Assembly (NCBI GenBank): GCA_016711325.1
Contig: JADJTH010000008.1
Span: forward strand, 186,001-250,000
Length of the DNA stretch: 64,000 bases
Direction of reading: 5' to 3'
Source: Nigerium sp.
Lineage (GTDB): Bacteria > Actinomycetota > Actinomycetes > Propionibacteriales > Propionibacteriaceae
Each line of letters opens with the position of its first letter. Positions within the stretch are counted from its first letter, which is position 1. The notes beneath the pieces are model-generated. The model searched no databases, was not told the DNA's origin, and was given only the letters and a program-made list of their open reading frames with translations. A program made the position numbers and the translations under genes. Of the stretch, positions 43,576-53,746 are shown one piece after another.

Positions 43576-46166
43576 CTAATGCGGCGCGACGGCCAACTCG
43601 GCGTTCACCGACACGACGTCCGCGGACGCCCACTTCAGCGGCGACGAAATCCGGCCCACCGCGCGCAGGTCGGCCTCGGCGGTCCGCAGGCGGACGAGGC
43701 TGGCGGCCGGGCCGCTGATCGTCGCCGCGGCGACCTCGGTCTTCATCGAGACCTTGGCGTTCGACTTCACCCCGCGGATCCCGATCAGGCTTGCCGACAC
43801 GTCGTTCAGCAGCGCCGGGTCGCCGCCGCCCGGCAGTTCGGCGGCGGCGGGCCAGGACGCGTGGTGCACCGACCCCGTCCGCCACCACGACCACACCTCT
43901 TCGGTCACGAACGGCATGAACGGCGCGAACAGACGCAACTGCACGTCGAGCGCGAGCGCGAGTGCGGCGCGGGCGGACGCCGCGGCGTCCGGCCCCTGCG
44001 AGCCGTAGGCGCGCTCCTTGACCAGCTCGAGGTAGTCGTCGCAGAACGTCCAGAAGAACCGCTCGGCGGCCTCGAGCGCGCTCGAATAGTCGAACGCCTC
44101 GAAGGCCTTCGTCGCCTGCGCAACCACCTCGGTGAGCGCGGCGAGCATCGCCCGGTCGACCGGCGCCGTGATCGCGGACGCCTCGGGCTCGGCCCCGTCT
44201 GCGCCCGCGATGCCCAGCACGAACTTGGACGCGTTGAGGATCTTCATCGCGAGGCGGCGTCCGACCTTCATCTGGGTCTCGTCGAACGGCGAGTCCATGC
44301 CCGGGCGGGCCATCGCCGCGCGCCAGCGCACCGCGTCCGCCCCGAACCTGTCGAGGATCTCGGTCGGCACGACCACGTTGCCCTTCGACTTGCTCATCTT
44401 CTTGCGGTCGGGATCGACCACGAAGCCCGAGATCGTCGCGCGCGCCCACGGCAGGCAGTCGTGCTCCAGGTGGGCGCGGACGACCCGGCTGAACAGCCAG
44501 GTGCGGATGATGTCGTGCGCCTGCGGGGCGATGTCCATCGGGAAGGTCAGCCGCCACAGCTCGTCGTCGGCCCCCCAGCCGCACGCGATCTGCGGGGTCA
44601 GCGACGAGGTCGCCCAGGTGTCCATGATGTCGGGATCGCCGACGAACCCGCCCGGGACGGCGCGCTGCTCCTCGGCGTAGCCCGGCGCCGGCTGCGACGC
44701 GGGATCCACCGGCAGGGACGCCTCGTCGGCGACGATCGGGTGGTCGTAGTCGGGCTCACCCTCGGCGTCCACCGGGTACCAGATCGGGAACGGCACGCCG
44801 AAGAACCGCTGCCGGCTGATCAGCCAGTCGCCGTTGAGGCCGTTGACCCAGTTCGAGTAGCGGTGCCGCATGTGGTCGGGCGTCCACGCCAGCTCGTCGC
44901 CGCGGGCCAGGAGCTGGGCGCGCAGTGCCTCGTCGCGTCCGCCGTTGCCGAGGTACCACTGGCGGGTCGACACGATCTCGAGCGGCTTGTCGCCCTTCTC
45001 GTAGAAGTTCGCCATGCGCTGGGTCGCCTTCGGCTCGCCGTCCAGATCGCCGGCGGCGCGCAGCAGGCCGACCATCGCCTCGCGGGCGCTGAAGGTCGTC
45101 TTGCCGGCCAGCTCGGCGTACGGCTCGGCGTCGACGAGCCACTCGGGGGGCCTCGCGCTGCAGGCGTCCGTCGCGCTGCAGCACCACGCGCGTGGGCAGG
45201 TGGAGTTCGCGCCACCACTGCACGTCGGTGAGGTCGCCGAAGGTGCAGCACATCGCAATGCCCGCGCCCTTGTCCTTCTCGGCGGCCGCGTGCGGCAGCA
45301 CGGGGATCTCAACGCCGAACACCGGCGAGGTGACCGTCGTGCCGAACAGCGGCTGGTAGCGCTCGTCGTCGGGGTGCGCGATCAGCGCGCACACGCTCGG
45401 GATCAGCTCGGGCCGGGTCGTCTCGATGTACACGGGGCCGTCGGCGCCGTGGAACGCCACCCGGTAGTAGTGGCCGGGGTATTCGCGGGCCTCCAGTTCG
45501 GCCTGGGCGACGGCGGTCTGGAACGTGACGTCCCACATCGTGGGTGCCTCGGACAGATAGGCCTCGCCGCGCGCCAGGTTGTGCAGGAACGCGCGCTGCG
45601 CGACCCGCTGCGAGGCGTCCGAGATGGTCGCGTACAGGGTGTCCCAGTCCACCGACAGGCCGAGGTGGCGCCACAGATCCTCGAACACCTGCTCGTCGAC
45701 CGCGGTCAGCTCGTGACACAGCTCGATGAAGTTGCGCCGGCTGATCGCGATCTGCCGCTTCGGATCCGGCTTGGCCGGGGGAGTGAAGCCGGGATCGTAC
45801 GGCACCGACGGGTCGCAGCGGACGCCGTAGTAGTTCTGCACCCGGCGCTCGGTCGGCAGCCCGTTGTCGTCCCAGCCCATCGGGTAGAACACGTGCTTGC
45901 CGGTCATCCGCTGGTAGCGGGCGATCAGGTCGGTGTGGGTGTAGCTGAACACGTGACCCACGTGCAGCGAGCCCGACACGGTCGGCGGCGGGGTGTCGAT
46001 GCTGAACACCTGCGCGCGCTCGGCGGGCCGCACGAACGCGTAGGTGCCCTGCTCCTTCCACGCCTTCGCCCAGCGATCCTCCAGCCCCTCCAGCACCGGA
46101 CGCTCGGGTACGACCCACCCCGGAGGGGGTCGTCGCGGGCGTGGCGGCAGGAGGCTGAGCAGTCAT
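43576..46166 (-). CDS. valS: Valyl-tRNA synthetase, with two frameshifts in this sequence
   Basis: Class I synthetase attaching valine to tRNA-Val, about 862 residues. Signatures: TVSGSLHVGHVFSYTHTD (HIGH-type) near the N-terminus and KKMSKSKGNVV (KMSKS) in the C-terminal half; the CP1 editing domain lies between. The start ATG 46166 (MTAQPPAATPATTP) connects to VPERPVLEGLEDRWAKAW only if one G is removed near 46118; a second extra base near 45150 separates ...DGRLQRE from PPEWLVDAEPY. Both halves are otherwise perfect. An essential gene with two breaks is the clearest sign of sequence error in this window. Confidence 0.96.
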
Positions 46167-46233
46167 GCGCCGGATTTTACCGGTGCGGCGGGGCGGGCCT
46201 CACATCGGTCCGCCTGCGGCCGCGGTCGGGCGA

Positions 46234-47001
46234 TCAGGCGTTGTCGAGGATGAACTGGCGGATCCCGGCGGCTGTCGTGTTGGTCGCCTGCGAGAGGTCG
46301 AGCTTCTTGCCGTTGACGGCGATCGTCGGCGTGCTGTTCACCCCGTCGTTGTAGGCGCCGCGCTCGACCTTCTCGACGAAGTCGACGGTGGCGCGGCCGT
46401 CGTAGCACTGCTGGAAGGCGGTGAGGGCGTCGCCGGTGATGCCGACCGTCGCCGGGATCGTCTCGCGCAGCAACTGGTCGGAGTAGCCCACCGAACCCGG
46501 GGTCTGCGGGCTCTCCTGGTTGGCGAACACCTCGCGGTGGTAGGCGCCGTAGACGCCCGCAAAGTCGGAGCAGGACGCCGCCACGGCCGCCCGGGTGGAC
46601 GCGTCGTTGCGCAGCTTGTCCTCCTGGAACGTCAGCATCTTGGTCTGCAGCGTCCAGTCGCCGGCCTTGGCTGTGTTCTCGAGCATCAGCCCGTACCCCT
46701 GTTCGAAGTTCGCGCAGGCGCTGCACTGGTAATCGGCGTACAGGGTGACCGTCGGCGTGCCTTCGCGGCCGGCCGCCACCACGATGGCGTCCTGGGCTGC
46801 GCTGGCGTGGGGGGGGATGACCTGCGAACCCTTCGCCGGGCCGCGGTTGGCGGAGACCAGCGCGAACACGAGGACGCCCACCAGCACGAGCGCGATCAGG
46901 CCGGCGATGACGCCGATGAGCCGACGCTGGCGCGCCGCGCGGGCGGCCGCCTCTTGCTGACGACGCAACTGTTCGCGACGGTTGGACGCTTGCTTGCTCA
47001 T
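46234..47001 (-). CDS. DsbA-family thiol-disulfide protein, membrane anchored
   Basis: 255 residues: a basic N-terminus, one transmembrane helix (LIGVIAGLIALVLVGVLVFA), then an extracytoplasmic thioredoxin-fold domain with active site CSAC (YADYQCSACANFEQGYG) and cis-Pro region NSTPTIAVNGKKL. Likely oxidises or isomerises disulfides in exported proteins. Its ATG overlaps the stop of the MauE-like gene by 3 bases, implying that the two act together. It lies 67 bp upstream of valS on the same strand. Confidence 0.9.
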   Translation of the reverse strand: MSKQASNRREQLRRQQEAAARAARQRRLIGVIAGLIALVLVGVLVFALVSANRGPAKGSQVIPPHASAAQDAIVVAAGREGTPTVTLYADYQCSACANFEQGYGLMLENTAKAGDWTLQTKMLTFQEDKLRNDASTRAAVAASCSDFAGVYGAYHREVFANQESPQTPGSVGYSDQLLRETIPATVGITGDALTAFQQCYDGRATVDFVEKVERGAYNDGVNSTPTIAVNGKKLDLSQATNTTAAGIRQFILDNA

Positions 47002-47552
47002 CGGGATTCCTCCTGGGCTAGGTGGTCGAGTTCGGCATCGAAGGGGACGAGGTCGGGCGCCGGCCTGCCGAACAACCACGAGTCGACGGAGAACGGGGTG
47101 CGCGGGAAGACGGCCAGCCAGATGCCGCAGGCGGCCAGGCCGATGTCGCGGGCGATCTCCCACGGGTAGGCGGCGAACGCCTCGGCCTCGGAGATCTCGC
47201 CGCCGCCGCCGAAGCAGCCGCAATCCAGGGACAGTCCGCGGGCCCACACGCTGATGATGGCCGCGGTGAACACCACCATCAGGAGGGCGCCGAGGATGCC
47301 CGACACCCGCGTGAACGTGCCGGTGATCAGCATCAGCCCGAGCAGGATCTCGCCGAGCGGCAGCGCGATTCCCACGATCTCGGTGAGCTCGTAGGGCAGG
47401 ATCAGGTAGGCGCGCACCGCAGTGACCGACTCGCCGAGTTCGCCGACCTTGAGGGCGCCGGCGATCACGAGGGTTCCGCCCAGGATCAGGCGGGCGAGCA
47501 GACCGATCCACTCCCGCGCAGGGCGTCCGGCGATGGTGGCAGCAACAGGCAC
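46998..47552 (-). CDS. MauE/DoxX-like membrane protein, likely electron partner of the DsbA protein
   Basis: 184 residues, four hydrophobic helices, starting from GTG 47552. The motif SLDCGCFGGGGEIS between helices 3 and 4 carries two cysteines as in MauE-type proteins that cycle electrons for extracytoplasmic thiol oxidoreductases. Coupled to the DsbA-like gene. The divergent folC gene begins 39 bp away, so promoters overlap there. Confidence 0.8.
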   Translation of the reverse strand: MPVAATIAGRPAREWIGLLARLILGGTLVIAGALKVGELGESVTAVRAYLILPYELTEIVGIALPLGEILLGLMLITGTFTRVSGILGALLMVVFTAAIISVWARGLSLDCGCFGGGGEISEAEAFAAYPWEIARDIGLAACGIWLAVFPRTPFSVDSWLFGRPAPDLVPFDAELDHLAQEESR

Positions 47553-47591
47553 GCGCCCTAGGATACCGGTGCCCGGTAGGCTGGCCGGATC

Positions 47592-48944
47592 ATGACGACC
47601 CACGCCGATATCGCGCGCGCCCTGCAGTCGCGCTGGCCCGAACACCGCATCGCCCCCGGGCTGGCTCGTGTGCAGGCGCTCGCCGACCTTCTCGGGGGGC
47701 CGCAACGCGGCTATCCGGTGATCCAGATCGCCGGCACCAACGGCAAAGGGTCGACCGCGCTGATGATCGACGCGCTGCTGCGTGCGCTCAATCTGCGCGT
47801 CGGCCGGATCGCCTCCCCCCACCTGACCGACCTCACCGAACGCGTCTGCATCGACGGCGAGCCGATGGAGGCCGACGCGTTCGACGCCCTCGTCGGTGAC
47901 GTGATGCCGCTGGTCGACATCGTCGACGCCGAGCGGCACGACGGCGTGGCGATGACTTTCTTCGAAGTGATGACGGCGCTCGCGTTCGAGGCGTTCGCCC
48001 AGGCGCCGGTCGACGTGGCGGTCGTCGAGGTCGGGATGGGCGGCATCACGGACGCCACCAACATCGCGGACGCCGAGGTGGCCGTGATCGGGCCGATCGA
48101 TCTCGACCACACCCATCTGCTCGGCGCCACCATCGCCGAGATCGCCGCCGAGAAGGCCGGCATCATCAAGCCCGGTTCGGTCGTCGTCACGGCCGTCCAG
48201 CACCCGGACGCCGACGCCGCCATCGCCGCGCGGGCGGCCGAGATGGGCGTGCGCGTCCTGCGCGAGGGCGTCGACTTCGCACTGATCGACCGCGTTCCGG
48301 CCGTGGGGGGCCAGGTGATCCGCGTCGACACCGCCGCAGGTCCGGTCGGTGACCTGATGTTGCCGCTCCACGGCGAGCACATGGCGCGCAACGCCGCGCT
48401 GGCGGTGGCCGCGGTCGAGGCGTTCCTCGGCGGCCGCCCGATCCCGCCGGATGCCCTCGCCGAAGGACTGGGCGGCGTGGTCGCACCGGCGCGGCTGGAA
48501 CGGGTGCGCTCGGGCCCGCCGATCATCCTCGACACCTGCCACAACGTGCACGGCACCCGCGCGACGCTCGCGGGCCTCCGCGAAGCCTACGGCTTCGCGC
48601 CGCTGATCGCCGTGGTCGCCATGATGCGCGACAAGGACGTCGAGGGCGTCCTCGCGCTGCTCGCCGACGATGTCGCCACCTTCGTCTGCACCCAGGTCGC
48701 CTCGACCGATCGCGGGTTGCCCGCGGAAGAACTCGGCGAACTCGCGGCCGAGGCGGTCGGTGACGACCGCGTCCACGTCCGCGCCGCGCTTCCGGACGCG
48801 CTCGAGCTGGCCGTCCGACTCGCCGACGACGCTGGCCCGGGGGCCGGCGTCCTGATCGCCGGATCGGTCATCCTGGCCGGCGAGGCCCGCACACTGCTGG
48901 TGCGTCAACGCGCGCAGCCCGACACGCAGGAGGAGTCGCGATGA
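47592..48944 (+). CDS. folC: Folylpolyglutamate synthase / dihydrofolate synthase
   Basis: Mur-ligase-family enzyme adding glutamate to dihydropteroate or folates; 450 residues. ATP loop IQIAGTNGKGSTALMID, ASPHLTDLTERV, VEVGMGGITDATN, DHTHLLGATIAEIAAEKAGI and ILDTCHNVHGTRA (usually DxAHNPHG) are visible. The stop overlaps the next ATG. No neighbouring folate genes. Confidence 0.95.
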   Translation: MTTHADIARALQSRWPEHRIAPGLARVQALADLLGGPQRGYPVIQIAGTNGKGSTALMIDALLRALNLRVGRIASPHLTDLTERVCIDGEPMEADAFDALVGDVMPLVDIVDAERHDGVAMTFFEVMTALAFEAFAQAPVDVAVVEVGMGGITDATNIADAEVAVIGPIDLDHTHLLGATIAEIAAEKAGIIKPGSVVVTAVQHPDADAAIAARAAEMGVRVLREGVDFALIDRVPAVGGQVIRVDTAAGPVGDLMLPLHGEHMARNAALAVAAVEAFLGGRPIPPDALAEGLGGVVAPARLERVRSGPPIILDTCHNVHGTRATLAGLREAYGFAPLIAVVAMMRDKDVEGVLALLADDVATFVCTQVASTDRGLPAEELGELAAEAVGDDRVHVRAALPDALELAVRLADDAGPGAGVLIAGSVILAGEARTLLVRQRAQPDTQEESR

Positions 48945-49276
48945 GGCTCGCGGACGGTAACCCGATGACGCGGACGCTGTCGTTGACGCTGATCTTCGAG
49001 GCGATCGTGTTCGTGCTGGCCATCGCCGGCATGATCCAGGTCAGCGGCGTCCCCGTCGGCCTGGCACTCGGCGCCGGGCTCGGTGCCGCGGCGCTGGCGA
49101 TCGTGGCCGGCGGCACGCTGCGGCGTCCGTACGGCTGGACGCTGGCCTGGCTCACGCAGGTGGTGGCGATCGCGCTCGGCCTCCTCACCCCCTGGATGTA
49201 CGGAGTAGGCGCCATGTTCGCACTGCTGTTCGTCGTCGAGTTCGTGCTGGGGAAGCGCATCGAGGCGCGTGGCTAG
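48941..49276 (+). CDS. DUF4233-type small membrane protein
   Basis: 111 residues with three to four hydrophobic helices (LTLIFEAIVFVLAIAGMIQV, LGAAALAIVAGG, WLTQVVAIALGLL, GAMFALLFVVEFVLG). Location directly after folC and before ndk is the usual actinobacterial context of DUF4233. Function unknown. The ATG overlaps the folC stop. Confidence 0.85.
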   Translation: MRLADGNPMTRTLSLTLIFEAIVFVLAIAGMIQVSGVPVGLALGAGLGAAALAIVAGGTLRRPYGWTLAWLTQVVAIALGLLTPWMYGVGAMFALLFVVEFVLGKRIEARG

Positions 49277-49314
49277 GCCCCTCGTCAGGTGCCCTGTCGC
49301 ATTAGTGTGAGGTC

Positions 49315-49728
49315 ATGACCGAACAGACGCTCGTCTTGCTCAAGCCGGACGCCCTTGCTCGCGGCCTCACCGGGCAGATCCTGGCGCGTTACGAGGCGAA
49401 GGGACTCGCCATTCGCGCGCTCCGGCTGCGGACGATCGATGCCGCGTTGTCCGACCAGCACTACGCCGAGCACGTCGAGAGGCCGTTCTACCCGGAACTG
49501 AAGGAGTTCATCACCTCGGGTCCGCTGGTCGCGGTCGTCCTCGAGGCCGAGCGTGCCATCGAGGCGGTCCGCGCGCTCAACGGCGCGACCGACGGCATCA
49601 AGGCGGCGCCGGGCACGATTCGTGGCGACTACGCGCCGACCGGCACGCGCAATCTGGTGCACGCCTCCGACTCGCCGGCCTCCGCCGCCCGTGAGATCGC
49701 GCTGTGGTTCCCCGAGCTGGGCGCCTGA
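49315..49728 (+). CDS. ndk: Nucleoside diphosphate kinase
   Basis: Transfers the gamma-phosphate between NTPs and NDPs through a phosphohistidine; 137 residues. TLVLLKPDALARGL at the N-terminus and NLVHASDS carrying the catalytic histidine are diagnostic. It is 38 bp after the DUF4233 gene and 5 bp before the CPBP gene. Confidence 0.97.
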   Translation: MTEQTLVLLKPDALARGLTGQILARYEAKGLAIRALRLRTIDAALSDQHYAEHVERPFYPELKEFITSGPLVAVVLEAERAIEAVRALNGATDGIKAAPGTIRGDYAPTGTRNLVHASDSPASAAREIALWFPELGA

Positions 49729-49733
49729 AGCCC

Positions 49734-50762
49734 GTGACGTCTCTTCCCCCCGGCATCGCGCCGGACGCCAGGGCCGTCCCCCCGCACCTGCGTCCGGCGC
49801 TGCCGATCACCGAGACCGGGTACCTCGCCTTCTGGCGGGCGCCGCGGTACCGGTGGTGGAAAGGCCTGCTCGCCCTCGCCATGGCAGGCACGGGCTTCCT
49901 GGCGCTGACGACGGTCGCGGGCATCATCGGCATGGCCGCCGACGACGTCGACCTCGAGGCGTTGCTGAGCGGGGACAGGTCCACGCTCGGCGTGTGGTTC
50001 TTCCTCGCGAACAATGCCGGCCTCGCGCTGTGCCTGCCGCTCGCGATGCTCACGGCCTGGGCGTGCACCGGACAGCGGCCTCGGTGGCTGTCGTCGGTAT
50101 CGGGCGGGGTGCGCTGGCGCTGGCTGTTCTCGGTGCTCGTCGTCGTGCTCCCGTTATGGCTGGTGCTGAACACGGGCCTGATCCTGGCGAGCGGAACCGA
50201 ACTCGGCTGGCGCGAGCACACGCTGATCATGGCTGTGGGCGTCCTGCTCACCACCCCGTTCCAGGCCGCGGCCGAGGAATACCTGCTCCGCGGCCTTCTC
50301 GGCCGCGCCGTGGCGTCCTGGTTCGGCGCCCCGCTCGTCGGTTTCCTCGTCTCGACCGCCGTGGGCGCCGTGGTGTTCATGATGCTGCACGGCGCGGGGG
50401 ATCCCTGGCTGAACGTCAACTACCTGGTGTTCGCGGCGGTCGCGTCGTGGCTCACCTGGCGCACGGGTGGCCTCGAGGCCGCCGTCGCGATCCACGTGGT
50501 CAACAACATGACCGCCCTTGCGCTCGTTCCGTTCACCGACATCTCCGGGTTGTTCGACCGGGCCGACGGCGTCGGCGGGCCGTGGGTGCTGATCGTCATG
50601 GCCACGCTCATGGTCGGCGCCGGGCTGGTGGAGTGGCGCTGGCGGCGGCGTCCGGGACAGGCGCACAGCGCCCCGGGCCGCGAGGAGTGGGCGCGGTTGT
50701 GGTGGCCGCCCGGGGCGGCTTCCCCGGGCGGTGGAACAGGATCGTTACCTGCCCTTTGGTAG
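49734..50762 (+). CDS. CPBP-family intramembrane metalloprotease
   Basis: 342 residues, about eight membrane helices. Conserved motif 1 AAEEYLLRGLLGR (Glu-Glu and Arg), motif 2 region VVFMMLHGAGDPW with His, and the later AIHVVNNM with His/Asn match Abi/CPBP (type II CAAX prenyl endopeptidase-like) proteins. GTG start chosen from its position 5 bp after ndk and the cytosolic lead VTSLPPGIAPD. Substrate unknown. Confidence 0.9.
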   Translation: MTSLPPGIAPDARAVPPHLRPALPITETGYLAFWRAPRYRWWKGLLALAMAGTGFLALTTVAGIIGMAADDVDLEALLSGDRSTLGVWFFLANNAGLALCLPLAMLTAWACTGQRPRWLSSVSGGVRWRWLFSVLVVVLPLWLVLNTGLILASGTELGWREHTLIMAVGVLLTTPFQAAAEEYLLRGLLGRAVASWFGAPLVGFLVSTAVGAVVFMMLHGAGDPWLNVNYLVFAAVASWLTWRTGGLEAAVAIHVVNNMTALALVPFTDISGLFDRADGVGGPWVLIVMATLMVGAGLVEWRWRRRPGQAHSAPGREEWARLWWPPGAASPGGGTGSLPALW

Positions 50763-50812
50763 GCTTCGACCCACACCGACCAGCTGACCCTTCCACCGAA
50801 AGGCGCGACCGA

Positions 50813-53746
50813 GTGCTGCTGAGCCTGATTGCCCTGCACATGGTCTTGGGTATGGGGGCAGCGGTGTCCGTGCGGCTGCTCGGACGCAACGCGTTCCTGC
50901 TGGTCGCGGCAGCCCCGGCCATCGGCTTCGGCTGGCTGTGGTCGCTGGCCCCGGCGGTGATCGCGGGGGCGGCGTACGTCGAGATCGCCCCCTGGATTCC
51001 TTCGCTGGACGTCTCGCTGGCGTTTCACGTCGGCCTGCTGCAGTGGCTGTTGGCGATGCTGGTCACCGGCATCGGGGTGATCGTGCTGGTCTACTGTCGG
51101 TGGTACTTCACGCGTCCACCGGCGCGGACACTCGGCCTGCTCGTCGCCTTCGCGGGCGCGATGCTCGGTTTGGTGACGGCAGACGACCTGGTCGTGCTCT
51201 ACGTGTTCTGGGAGCTCACGACCGTGTTCTCCTACCTGATGATCGGCCACGACTCGTCGCGGCGCGCCAACCGCGCGGCGGCGACGACCGCCCTCATCGT
51301 GACCACCACGGGCGGGCTGGCGATGCTGATCGGCATCGTCGGCTTCGGGGTGACCACCGGCACCTTCCGACTACACGCGATCCTGGCCACCGAGCCCACC
51401 GGGCCGGCCGCGACGGCGTGCGCGTTGCTGATGCTCGTCGGCGCGCTGAGCAAGTCGGCGCTGGCGCCCTTCCACTTCTGGCTTCCCGGCGCGATGGCCG
51501 CACCCACGCCGGTGTCGGCCTACCTGCATGCCGCCACGATGGTGAAGGCGGGCATCTATCTGGTGGCCGCGCTGGCCCCGGTCTTCGCCTCCGTCCCCGG
51601 CTGGCGCCCGGCGCTGACGGTACTCGGCGCGGCCACGATGCTGCTCGGGGGCTGGCGTTCGCTGCGCCAGAACGACCTGAAGCTCCTGCTGGCCTACGGC
51701 ACGGTCAGCCAGCTGGGCTTCATCATGCTGCTGGTGGGGTTCGGCACGCAGTCCGCCGGCCAGGCGGGCCTCGCGATGCTGCTGGCCCATGCCCTGTTCA
51801 AGGCGACGCTGTTCCTGACGGTGGGCGTCATCGACCACGCGACCGGCACGCGTGATCTGACCAAGCTGTCGGGGCTGGTGCGCAAGCTGCCGGTCCTGGC
51901 CGTGGTGGCAGGGTTGGCCGCGGCGTCCATGGCGGGGATTCCGCCTCTGTTCGGATTCGTCGCCAAGGAGGCGGCCCTCGATGCCCTCGTGAGGGTGGCG
52001 ATCGACAGTGACGGGACGGGAGTCCTGCCCGCGCCAGCCGTGCTGCTGGTGGCGGTCATCGTCCTCGGCTCGATGCTCACCGCCGCCTACTCGCTGCGTT
52101 TCTGGTGGGGCGCGTTCGGATACCGGCGCCGTTCGGCCGCACCCACCATCGTCAAGCACGCCCCCGAGGCCGGCTTCATCGCCGGCCCGGCGCTGCTGGG
52201 CGTGAGCTGCCTCGTCGCCGGCTTCCTGGGCGGCCCCGTCACCGGGCTGCTGGAGTCCTACACGTCCGCCATCGGGGTCGGGGCCCATCCGCACACTCTG
52301 GCGCTGTGGCACGGATTCACGACGCCGCTGGCGTTGTCGGCGGTGGCCCTGACCGGCGGCGCTGTCCTGTTCTGGCAGCGCGACGTGGTCGGACGCGTCC
52401 AGGGCACCTTCCCGCAGGTGGCGGCCGCCAACGATTTCTACCGCTGGTCGATGCGGCTGCTCGACGTGCTTGCCGTCGAAGTGACGGCGCGCACGCAGCG
52501 CGGCTCGCTGGCGTCCTATCTGTCCGTGATCTTGTCGGTGTTCCTGCTTACCGTCGGCGGAACGCTCATGCTGCTGCCGGTGTGGCCCGACCGCCTGCAC
52601 GCGTTCGACACGCCCGCGCAGGTGGTCGTCGGCGCGGTGACGTGCCTGGCGGCGCTGTCGCTGATCACCGTCCGCGGTCGCATCCGTGCGATCATCACGG
52701 TCGGCGTGACCGGCTACGGTACGGCGCTGCTGTTCCTCATGCACGGCGCACCCGATCTCGCGCTCACCCAGGTGCTGGTCGAGACGGCGAGCCTGCTCGT
52801 ATTCCTGCTGGTGATGCGCACGCTGCCGAAATACTTCACCGACCGGCCGCTGCATTCGTCGCGCTGGTGGCGCATGCTGCTCGCGATCAGCGTCGGCCTC
52901 ACGGTGACCGCCTCCATCCTGGTCAGCACGACCTCGAGGGTGGCGGAGCGATCCTCGCTCGGCCTTGAGAAGGCCGCCTATGAGTTCGGCTACGGGCGCA
53001 ATGTCGTCAATGTGATCCTGGTCGACACCCGCGCCTGGGACACCCTCGGCGAGGTCTCCGTCCTCATCATCGCCGCCACGGGCGTGGCGAGCCTGATCTT
53101 CCTGCGCTCGCGGGTGCAGCGCCGCCCGCCGCGCACGCGGGCCACCAACCAGAGTTCCGGCGCCTGGCTGCGCACCACCGGTGCGCTCGACCCCGCCGCG
53201 CGCTCCCTGGTCTTCGAGGTCGTCACCCGCCTGCTGTTCAGCGTGATGATCCTCATCTCGCTCTACCTGCTGGTCGCGGGCCACAACAGCCCGGGCGGCG
53301 GGTTCGCCGGCGGCCTGGTCGCCGGGTTGGCGCTGATGGTGCGCTATCTGGCCGCCGGCGCCAAGGAGCTCGAGGACGCCGCCCCGACCGACGCGGGGCG
53401 CCTGCTCGGCACCGGCTTGTTCGTGGCCGTGGGCAGCGCGGCGATGCCGTGGGTGTTCGGCGGGCGCATCTTCCAGAGCTACGACATTCACGTCACGATC
53501 CCGGGCCTGGACGCCGTCGCCACACCCTGGGGCGTGGTGAACGTCTTCGGGGATCTCCACCTGGTCAGCTCGACCGTGTTCGACATCGGCGTCTACCTGA
53601 TCGTCCTTGGCATGATGTTCGATCTCGTCCGCAGCCTCGGGGCGGGCATCGATCAGCATGCCGAAGACGAACGGACGCCGCTGCCGAGGCCCGAGTCGAC
53701 CACCGCGCTGTCCGTCAGCGCGCGCCAGAACGGGGGGTCGCGATGA
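50813..53746 (+). CDS. mrpA: Na+/H+ antiporter subunit A with fused subunit B domain
   Basis: 977-residue membrane protein, the large subunit of the Mrp (Mnh) cation/proton antiporter. Complex-I-like proton-translocating core: FWELTTVFSYLMIGHD, KSALAPFHFWLPGAMAAPTP and ATMVKAGIYLVA. The C-terminal part (from about residue 780) is MrpB-like, with GHNSPGGGFAGGLVAG near residue 822, so A and B are joined as in other actinobacteria. GTG 50813 has GAAAGG upstream. First gene of the mrp operon. Confidence 0.95.
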   Translation: MLLSLIALHMVLGMGAAVSVRLLGRNAFLLVAAAPAIGFGWLWSLAPAVIAGAAYVEIAPWIPSLDVSLAFHVGLLQWLLAMLVTGIGVIVLVYCRWYFTRPPARTLGLLVAFAGAMLGLVTADDLVVLYVFWELTTVFSYLMIGHDSSRRANRAAATTALIVTTTGGLAMLIGIVGFGVTTGTFRLHAILATEPTGPAATACALLMLVGALSKSALAPFHFWLPGAMAAPTPVSAYLHAATMVKAGIYLVAALAPVFASVPGWRPALTVLGAATMLLGGWRSLRQNDLKLLLAYGTVSQLGFIMLLVGFGTQSAGQAGLAMLLAHALFKATLFLTVGVIDHATGTRDLTKLSGLVRKLPVLAVVAGLAAASMAGIPPLFGFVAKEAALDALVRVAIDSDGTGVLPAPAVLLVAVIVLGSMLTAAYSLRFWWGAFGYRRRSAAPTIVKHAPEAGFIAGPALLGVSCLVAGFLGGPVTGLLESYTSAIGVGAHPHTLALWHGFTTPLALSAVALTGGAVLFWQRDVVGRVQGTFPQVAAANDFYRWSMRLLDVLAVEVTARTQRGSLASYLSVILSVFLLTVGGTLMLLPVWPDRLHAFDTPAQVVVGAVTCLAALSLITVRGRIRAIITVGVTGYGTALLFLMHGAPDLALTQVLVETASLLVFLLVMRTLPKYFTDRPLHSSRWWRMLLAISVGLTVTASILVSTTSRVAERSSLGLEKAAYEFGYGRNVVNVILVDTRAWDTLGEVSVLIIAATGVASLIFLRSRVQRRPPRTRATNQSSGAWLRTTGALDPAARSLVFEVVTRLLFSVMILISLYLLVAGHNSPGGGFAGGLVAGLALMVRYLAAGAKELEDAAPTDAGRLLGTGLFVAVGSAAMPWVFGGRIFQSYDIHVTIPGLDAVATPWGVVNVFGDLHLVSSTVFDIGVYLIVLGMMFDLVRSLGAGIDQHAEDERTPLPRPESTTALSVSARQNGGSR

